A stretch of 64,000 bases of DNA from Oenococcus sicerae (lineage in GTDB: Bacteria > Bacillota > Bacilli > Lactobacillales > Lactobacillaceae): the NCBI RefSeq assembly GCF_004102045.2, contig NZ_CP029684.2, positions 1-64,000 on the forward strand, read 5' to 3'. Of this stretch, positions 58,701-64,000 are shown piece after piece (position 1 is the first letter of the stretch; each line of letters begins with the position of its first letter). Below the pieces are notes generated by a model, which had not been told where the DNA came from, did not search any database, and was given only the letters and a program-made list of their open reading frames with translations. A program made the position numbers and the translations under genes.

Positions 58701-59600
58701 CTTCGTCAGGAGAAATTATTAATGCATAAGCTCGCTTTATTTCTTTGCTATTACTCGAATTTCTGACCTGAGTTTTAATCGTTTCCCAATCGCGATGATA
58801 GTTGTCATAGGATCTGACCATCGCAGCGGAAATACTGTTTTCGTCTCCCAGAATGGATTTAAGCGTCAACCCATCATAGGCTTCTTTTAAGTTATCCAAA
58901 AATTCGTTCTCTTCTTCAGTAAGTTCGCCGCGAAGTCCTTCAATTTCATCGTCAATCGTTTCATCGGAAAAGAAAATTTTCCATTTTTTTAAATCATCTT
59001 TATTTTCAATTTCTTTATTAAATATTTTGGATAAATCAGCTTGATTACCCAGTATTGCTTTAAGAATGCTTTCCACACGAACGCGGTTATTTTTGCTATC
59101 AAAAGACATGGCTGCTTTCGCCGCATCTATTCGTTGACTATTATTTTTCAACTTTAAATTTGTGACTGCTTTTTCAAATTCAATTAAATCAGTGATCGAT
59201 ACAGCAAAATTATCATCACTCACATAGCTAATATAGTTATCTAAGCCATCAGAGAAATGTTTTGCATTAAAAGCATTTTCAGTATTAATTTTTTCAGCTG
59301 GGTTCAAAAAGTTACCACGATACTTAACAATATGATGAATCGCCAAATAAATCTCACGCAAATCGTGTTTAGAATCATCTATCACTAATTTTTGTCGTAA
59401 GTGGTAAATCGTAGGATAATCTAAATGAAATTGTTGGTCTTTTTCTTTTGACCCAAAAAGATATCCACCATAAAAATGGCTAGAATTCGCTTCATCATTT
59501 GGATTTACCCAAGAATACTTGAGACGCCGAATAAAATTCTCATCCATATCTGATAAAGTCGGAGTAAAGATTTCATTCAACAAGCCCAATCGCCAATGGC
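55686..59600 (-). pseudogene. cas9: Cas9, 5'-truncated and frameshifted
   Basis: From about 59600 leftward the minus strand encodes a type II-A Cas9 beginning [11 protein letters not shown]. The first ~64 residues of the family (RuvC-I with its catalytic Asp, and the start of the Arg-rich bridge helix) are absent; upstream sequence is antisense of an alcohol dehydrogenase gene. RuvC-II is intact (RVYLEFAREN, Glu codon at 57457-57459), as are HNH (YDIDHIIPQ with N in SLDNRVLV, about 57208-57225) and RuvC-III (FHHGFDALM). At an A5 run (complement 56462-56466) the frame shifts by one base: the first part ends ETIYKKCFA-stop and the WED/PAM-interacting domain continues in the next frame (YGGFSSTTSAYSALV to 55686). 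Removing one A restores YKSVLHD, the family sequence. Nuclease activity is not expected unless these are sequencing errors. Confidence 0.93.
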
Positions 59601-60337
59601 TGCGCTGGACTTGCGGTGTCTGTGCTTTTTGCCGATCTGGTCGCGAAAACCTGTGTCCCAATTCAATCTATACAGGCTGGGATCATGATGGCGGCTATGC
59701 TGAATATGCCACTGTCCCAGAAGCTTTTGCCTACAGAATCCCAGCTGCTTTTAAATCAAATACCGCTGCCCCGCTGCTTTGTGCCGGCATCATCGGTTAC
59801 CGGGCTTACAAACAAGCTCAGCTGCCCGCGGGCGGCCGTCTAGGTCTTTACGGTTTTGGCGGTTCGGCTCATTTGACCGCTGAATTAGCCATTGCGCAAG
59901 GGATCGAAGTACATGTTTTCACTCGTGGTAAAGACGCACAAAATCTAGCTTTAGCGCTCGGAGCAGCGTCAGTTCAAGATACCTATGATCCATCCCCTGT
60001 CAAACTGGATTCGTCGATCATCTTTGCGCCGGTCGGAAACGCCGTGCCTATGGCATTGGAAAGTCTTGCTCCTACCGGTCGCTTAGTGATTGCCGGTATC
60101 CACTTGACTGATATTCCCAGTTTAAGTTATGACAGCCACATTTTTCACGAAAAAGTTCTCACTAGCGTTGAAAGCAACACACGTAAAGATGGTGAAGAGT
60201 TTTTAACTTTGGCCAGCCGTTTGAAAATTCATCCAAAAATTACAGAATACCCGCTCGATCAAGCCGACAAAGCACTGATCGATCTCTCCCACGGCGATGT
60301 CCAAGGCGCTAATGTGCTGCGGGTAAGCGAAGGATAA
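59598..60337 (+). pseudogene. Zinc-dependent alcohol dehydrogenase, 5'-truncated
   Basis: From about 59598 the plus strand encodes a medium-chain alcohol dehydrogenase: [20 protein letters not shown] (structural-zinc Cys cluster), [38 protein letters not shown], the Rossmann loop [16 protein letters not shown], and GANVLRV at the end. The first roughly 90-95 residues are missing, including the first catalytic-zinc Cys and His. Sequence upstream of 59598 is antisense cas9. No start codon or ribosome site that would yield a functional enzyme is present. Confidence 0.92.
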
Positions 60338-60365
60338 AAAAGCACTGGGTTCTGCCAGTACTTAA
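60336..60365 (-). terminator. Terminator of the PTS operon
   Basis: On the minus strand AAGTACTGG and CCAGTGCTT pair around six bases (one mismatch), followed by TTTTTT, about 27 bp past the IIA stop. Confidence 0.8.
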
Positions 60366-60391
60366 AATACAATGTTTTAAAAATTGACTAA

Positions 60392-60712
60392 CTATTTTCT
60401 TGTTGATCGATATAAATCAACAATCTCACCAGCTAAGTCTCTGAAAGTTATCGCATTCATCACATGGTCCTGAGCATGAACCATTAATAAACTCATTTTG
60501 GCATGAATACCATTTGCTTCGTTAGTGAGCATCTGGGTTTGAGAATTATGGGCTTCCGTTAAAAATTGATCTGCCTCTTTAAGCTTTGCATCAGCTTTAG
60601 TGAAATCACCTGTTTTAGCAGCTTTTATAGCCTCAAAAGAAGCACCTTTAGAGTTGCCACCACTTATGATAAGCCCCATGATAACATCTTGATTTTCAAA
60701 GTCTTCTATCAT
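60392..60712 (-). CDS. PTS lactose/cellobiose-type enzyme IIA
   Basis: The IIA domain passes phosphate from HPr to IIB. The all-alpha protein (106 residues from ATG 60712, which has AGAGG upstream) has the phosphorylated His in SLLMVHAQDHVMNAI near residue 78. ATG 60730 in the same frame overlaps the IIB stop region and is less likely. Confidence 0.9.
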   Translation of the reverse strand: MIEDFENQDVIMGLIISGGNSKGASFEAIKAAKTGDFTKADAKLKEADQFLTEAHNSQTQMLTNEANGIHAKMSLLMVHAQDHVMNAITFRDLAGEIVDLYRSTRK

Positions 60713-60722
60713 GAATTCCTCT

Positions 60723-61031
60723 TTATCCAATATCTTTCAGTGCTTGAGTTAACACATTTTTGCCATTCATCAGGCCATAATCTTGCATATTAATTACTTC
60801 CACGGGAATAGTCAGCCTCCTTTGAAAATCACTTAATAGGTATTTAACCTGTGGCCCCAACATCAAAATATTTGGATGCTCTGAATCCAATTTATTTTGG
60901 GCATCCGAAGCAGAAGTAGCAAAAATACTAACTTCTTCTCCTATCGCTACGGCTGATTCTTGCATTTTTTTAACTAAAAGGCTTGTTGACATGCCAGCTG
61001 AACATACAAGCATAATTTTCTTAGTAGTCAT
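60723..61031 (-). CDS. PTS lactose/cellobiose-type enzyme IIB
   Basis: The 102-residue IIB domain with the phosphocysteine in MLVCSAGMSTSLLVKKM (Cys 10) and the conserved ILMLGPQVKYLL segment. It phosphorylates the incoming beta-glucoside through the IIC channel. It follows IIC by 26 bp and precedes IIA. Confidence 0.92.
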   Translation of the reverse strand: MTTKKIMLVCSAGMSTSLLVKKMQESAVAIGEEVSIFATSASDAQNKLDSEHPNILMLGPQVKYLLSDFQRRLTIPVEVINMQDYGLMNGKNVLTQALKDIG

Positions 61032-61057
61032 TTAATTACCTCCACAATTTGTATTCG

Positions 61058-62392
61058 TCAAACAGTTTTCTTACTTGCTAAGGCTGTTTCTCTAGCCACT
61101 ACACGTTCACTTATTTTCATGAACGGCAAATAGAATGCAACGCCAAATATGATGATCAATAATTGTACAAGTACCGCTCGCCAATCACCTGCAGTTGCTA
61201 AATACGCACTTAATAGTGGTGGTGTTGTCCACGGAATCAGCACAACAACCCTGCTCATCCAACCAATGCTGGTGAAAAAATAAGCAATTAAAATACCAAT
61301 AACCGGTTGCAACACAAATGGAATCATCATCGGAATATTAAAGACAATTGGATATCCGAAGATAACCGGCTCATTGATATTAAATATTCCAGGTGCACCA
61401 GCAAGACTGGCAACATTCTTGCTGGCCCGTTGCTTAGAAAAGATAAAAATTGCAATCAGCAAACATAGCGTCGATCCCGTACCACCAATCATGCCAAAAG
61501 TATCTCTAAAAGTATTTGTAAGTATATAAGGAATTGCTTTGTGTGCGGCATAAGCTGCCATATTTTTGTTCATATTAATTAGTAATACTGGATCCAATAA
61601 AGTACCATTAATCACAGTTTGATGAATTCCTAATGTAAACAGGAAATTACCACAACTATAAATGAACAACATGCCTGGTAAACTAGTATTAAATCTCCTG
61701 AGAGGTTCTTGAATCAAATTGGTAATTAATGCGATTAAATTGGTTTTGCCTAATACTAGCAGAAGGGCTGATAGAAGCGCCATAAAACTCAGTGTAATAA
61801 TTACCGGAATCATGTCACTGAATGATGCGGAGACTGATGGTGGTACGTTTCCACCGATGTTAATTTTCAAGTGTTTGATCTTTGAAAGACGCATAAATAT
61901 TTCAGTTGCGACTAATCCGATGATAATGCCAGCAAACATACCCGTTGTGCCTAAATTAGAAAATGATAAGATACCAGAAACATTGACCGTTTTAGTTGCA
62001 CCAACCGGAATCACATTTAAAGTAAAAGGCATTACAATTACCAAACTTGAAAGTGCAATAACTGCGGGTAACAAAGCATTTTCAAAACCTTTGTTCCTTG
62101 CCAATGTGTAGCCAATAACGGGTGCTAATACTAAACCAGCAATGTTAAGTGTGCCATTCGTGACCATGTTGCCCCAAAACTGTAAATTAACTAAGCTGTT
62201 TCCACTTGCAATAAGTGGAAAGATAACATTATTAATTAGCACTGCTACTCCAGCTAGGATAAAAAGGGGCATAATCATTGCAAAAGAATCACGAAGAGAT
62301 CTTAAATGTACTTCGTTTCCTACTCTTGCAGAGAAATCTGAAAATTTATCCAATACTTTTTTTCCTGTTGATTTTTTTTCGGAATTATCCAT
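61058..62392 (-). CDS. PTS cellobiose/beta-glucoside enzyme IIC
   Basis: The membrane transporter of the PTS, 444 residues with about ten transmembrane segments. The family block GAPGIFNINEPVIFGYPIVFNIPMMIPFVLQP lies near residue 330, with HQTVINGTLLDPVLLINMN near residue 258. The substrate is probably cellobiose or another beta-glucoside because the adjacent gene is a 6-phospho-beta-glucosidase. Confidence 0.93.
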   Translation of the reverse strand: MDNSEKKSTGKKVLDKFSDFSARVGNEVHLRSLRDSFAMIMPLFILAGVAVLINNVIFPLIASGNSLVNLQFWGNMVTNGTLNIAGLVLAPVIGYTLARNKGFENALLPAVIALSSLVIVMPFTLNVIPVGATKTVNVSGILSFSNLGTTGMFAGIIIGLVATEIFMRLSKIKHLKINIGGNVPPSVSASFSDMIPVIITLSFMALLSALLLVLGKTNLIALITNLIQEPLRRFNTSLPGMLFIYSCGNFLFTLGIHQTVINGTLLDPVLLINMNKNMAAYAAHKAIPYILTNTFRDTFGMIGGTGSTLCLLIAIFIFSKQRASKNVASLAGAPGIFNINEPVIFGYPIVFNIPMMIPFVLQPVIGILIAYFFTSIGWMSRVVVLIPWTTPPLLSAYLATAGDWRAVLVQLLIIIFGVAFYLPFMKISERVVARETALASKKTV

Positions 62393-62409
62393 TTTTTCAC
62401 CTCTTACTT

Positions 62410-63795
62410 TTACAATTCCGTACCATTGGATTTAATTACTTTTTGCAGCCAGTAATAACTTTTTTTTGGAACTCTTTTCAAATCTAGTAATTCATGATTG
62501 GTGCGATTGACATAAACTACACCGTATCTTTTATCGACATCTCCGCGTGAACTAGGGATATCAATTAATCCCCAACCCAAATACCCAATGACATCAACGC
62601 CATCACTAACTGCTTTCTCAAGTGCTTGAATATGAACACGATGATAATAAATACGATAGTCGTCATTGATTTGGTGCTTGCCATCCCAGTTTTCTCTGAC
62701 TCCGATACCATTTTCGATGGGAAAAATTGGTAGATGCGTTCGATTAAATAAATCCATTAAAATACCATAAAAACCTTGAGGATCTATCTGCCAATTCCAT
62801 TCGTTTGAAAGTAGGTACGGATTTTTTTTGTAACCAGCCTCGCCATAGTAATTTGGAACGGAAGCGATTGGTATTTCACTGCTAGTCAAAGTGGTAGTGG
62901 TGTAATAACTAAAACTGATGAAGTCACTCCTATTACGCGATATTTCCGCAAGATCGGATACTTTTAAAATATCTTCAATATGATTCTTTTCCATGAAACA
63001 AACAACTTCCGATGAATATTTTCCTTCAGTAAAAATACGCAATAGATTATAATCAACAAACTCTTTGTACTTCCTAACTACCTCCACATCAGCTGGTAAA
63101 GCACTGGCTGGATAAACCTCCTGAAAAGCTTCCATGCCGCCAATTAGTAAATCAGGTTTTAAATCATGAACGTAATTAGCTATACGACAATGAGCCAAAA
63201 TAATATTATGCTGAATTTGATACAGTTCTCTCACAGTCTTGCCACCATTGAGATAACCGCTGCTAGCAAACGCAGAACTCAAACTAAAACAGTTTTGTTC
63301 ATTAAAGGTCAGCCAGTATTTTACTTGGTCGCCAAATATATTTATCATTTTTTTTGCATATTCAAAAAATAAGTCAACTACTCTGCGATTCAAAAAACCA
63401 TTATATTTTTTTGCTAATGCTAAAGGCATATCGAAATGATATAAACAAATCATGGGTTCAATACCAGCGTCAAGAAGTTCACTAATAAAACGACGATAGA
63501 AATCAATCCCTTCTTGGTTAAATTCTCCCTCCCCATCGGGTTGAATTCGGCTCCAGGAAATCTGAAATCGGTAAAAGTTCATTCCCAAATCTTTCATAAT
63601 TTTAATATCTTCTGGATAACGGTGGTACTCATCGATGGCAATTTTCCAGTCAGAGCTATTTTCTGTACTTGGTTTTATATCATAAATTGATAGACCTTTG
63701 CCTCCCTCGTTCCATGCTCCTTCAGTTTGCATGCTCGATGTTGAATTTCCCCAGAAAAAATCTTTTTTTAATTTCCCCACACGAAATATCTCCAT
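62410..63795 (-). CDS. 6-phospho-beta-glucosidase (GH1)
   Basis: Cleaves the phosphorylated beta-glucoside delivered by the PTS. The acid/base Glu is in YWLTFNEQNCF near residue 165, the nucleophile in PIFPIENGIG near residue 360; FYRFQISWSRIQPDGEGEFN and GWGLIDIPSSRGDVDKRYG complete the GH1 pattern. At 461 residues it is complete. AAAGGA lies upstream of ATG 63795; a GTG start 4 codons in is an alternative. First gene of the operon, with a cre site 17 bp upstream. Confidence 0.93.
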   Translation of the reverse strand: MEIFRVGKLKKDFFWGNSTSSMQTEGAWNEGGKGLSIYDIKPSTENSSDWKIAIDEYHRYPEDIKIMKDLGMNFYRFQISWSRIQPDGEGEFNQEGIDFYRRFISELLDAGIEPMICLYHFDMPLALAKKYNGFLNRRVVDLFFEYAKKMINIFGDQVKYWLTFNEQNCFSLSSAFASSGYLNGGKTVRELYQIQHNIILAHCRIANYVHDLKPDLLIGGMEAFQEVYPASALPADVEVVRKYKEFVDYNLLRIFTEGKYSSEVVCFMEKNHIEDILKVSDLAEISRNRSDFISFSYYTTTTLTSSEIPIASVPNYYGEAGYKKNPYLLSNEWNWQIDPQGFYGILMDLFNRTHLPIFPIENGIGVRENWDGKHQINDDYRIYYHRVHIQALEKAVSDGVDVIGYLGWGLIDIPSSRGDVDKRYGVVYVNRTNHELLDLKRVPKKSYYWLQKVIKSNGTEL

Positions 63796-63811
63796 TTCCC
63801 GTAATCCTTTA

Positions 63812-63825
63812 TGAAAGCGCTTTCA
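63812..63825. promoter_or_regulatory. CcpA cre site of the beta-glucoside operon
   Basis: TGAAAGCGCTTTCA is a perfect palindrome and a full match to the cre consensus. It lies 17 bp upstream of the GH1 start, so it is in the leader or at the promoter. CcpA-mediated glucose repression of the operon is inferred. The rest of 63826-63976 is very AT-rich and should hold divergent promoters for the operon and the regulator. Confidence 0.85.
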
Positions 63826-63976
63826 ATGATTACAAATTAATTATATGTTCTTTTTAGTTAAATGTAAATTCTTTTTTTTAATTGTAAACTCATTTTATTA
63901 TCAAATAATAAAATTGGTTTAATAAAAAAATTTTTTGTCATAATAAAACAGAACTAAAATTACTTAAGAGGAAAAT

Positions 63977-64000
63977 ATGGCAAAGTACATCGAAATCGCA
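63977..64000 (+). CDS. Start of a probable GntR-family regulator (cut by the window edge)
   Basis: Only eight codons are present (MAKYIEIA) after AAGAGGAAA at 63965-63973. This opening is typical of GntR/HutC-type regulators that control beta-glucoside PTS operons, and the gene is divergent from such an operon. Eight residues cannot prove the family. Confidence 0.45.

Noticed and set aside
55686-59661. A split Cas9 or programmed frameshift producing two functional parts
   Set aside because: The two parts align as one Cas9 with a single missing frame step, the A5 run is not a known slippery site for the required +1 shift, and the 5' end is lost anyway.
59519-60337. A 272-codon plus-strand frame that could be read as a complete alcohol dehydrogenase
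   Set aside because: Its first roughly 26 residues are antisense cas9 and unlike any dehydrogenase; real similarity starts at about 59598.

Overview
The window looks like a chromosome segment from a low-GC Gram-positive lactic acid bacterium. The best guess is the genus Oenococcus. The evidence is a compact division/cell-wall cluster, Firmicutes T-box leaders, DUF1292/IreB/RuvX next to alaS, and a type II-A CRISPR locus whose Cas9 resembles, from memory, the O. kitaharae protein. The genus is inferred from remembered similarity and was not tested by a search. No rRNA, tRNA, insertion sequence or prophage gene was seen.

Layout. 1-6.4 kb (all minus): purine operon purE-K-C-S-Q-L-F, tightly overlapping, with a PurBox-like site upstream. 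6.5-9.5 kb: ileS with a T-box leader. 9.5-22.2 kb (minus): the dcw cluster mraZ-rsmH-ftsL-pbp-mraY-murD-murG-divIB-ftsA-ftsZ-sepF-yggT-ylmH, preceded by four CCACTT boxes that look like the MraZ operator. 22.2-37.7 kb: housekeeping genes (ftsK, trmL, nadK, an RluD-type pseudouridine synthase, pepF, coiA, mecA, ruvX, ireB, alaS with a T-box). 37.9-42 kb: amino acid permease plus universal stress protein, cyclopropane fatty acid synthase, DegV. 42-46 kb: a zinc/manganese ABC transporter divergent from a Fur-family regulator, with two Zur-like boxes between them, then a cell-wall amidase. 46-51 kb: redox enzymes and an FtsX-type ABC exporter. 51.1-51.7 kb: a MazEF-like toxin-antitoxin pair beside the CRISPR array. 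52.06-59.6 kb: the type II-A CRISPR-Cas locus. 60.4-64 kb: a beta-glucoside PTS operon with a cre site, facing the start of a probable GntR-type regulator.

The most notable region is the CRISPR locus. The array has 24 repeats and 23 spacers, including two adjacent duplicated repeat-spacer units. csn2, cas2, cas1 and a tracrRNA with promoter and terminator all look intact. cas9 is broken twice. Its 5' end (about 64 codons with the RuvC-I aspartate) is missing, and what remains is joined head to head to a zinc alcohol dehydrogenase gene that has also lost its 5' end. A one-base change in a run of five A's then separates the PAM-interacting C-terminus from the rest. A single deletion between formerly divergent cas9 and adh genes explains the junction most simply. 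The array also has almost no leader: a 32-bp gap, about one spacer long, separates csn2 from the first repeat. The locus therefore looks like an adaptation and guide-RNA module that has lost its effector.
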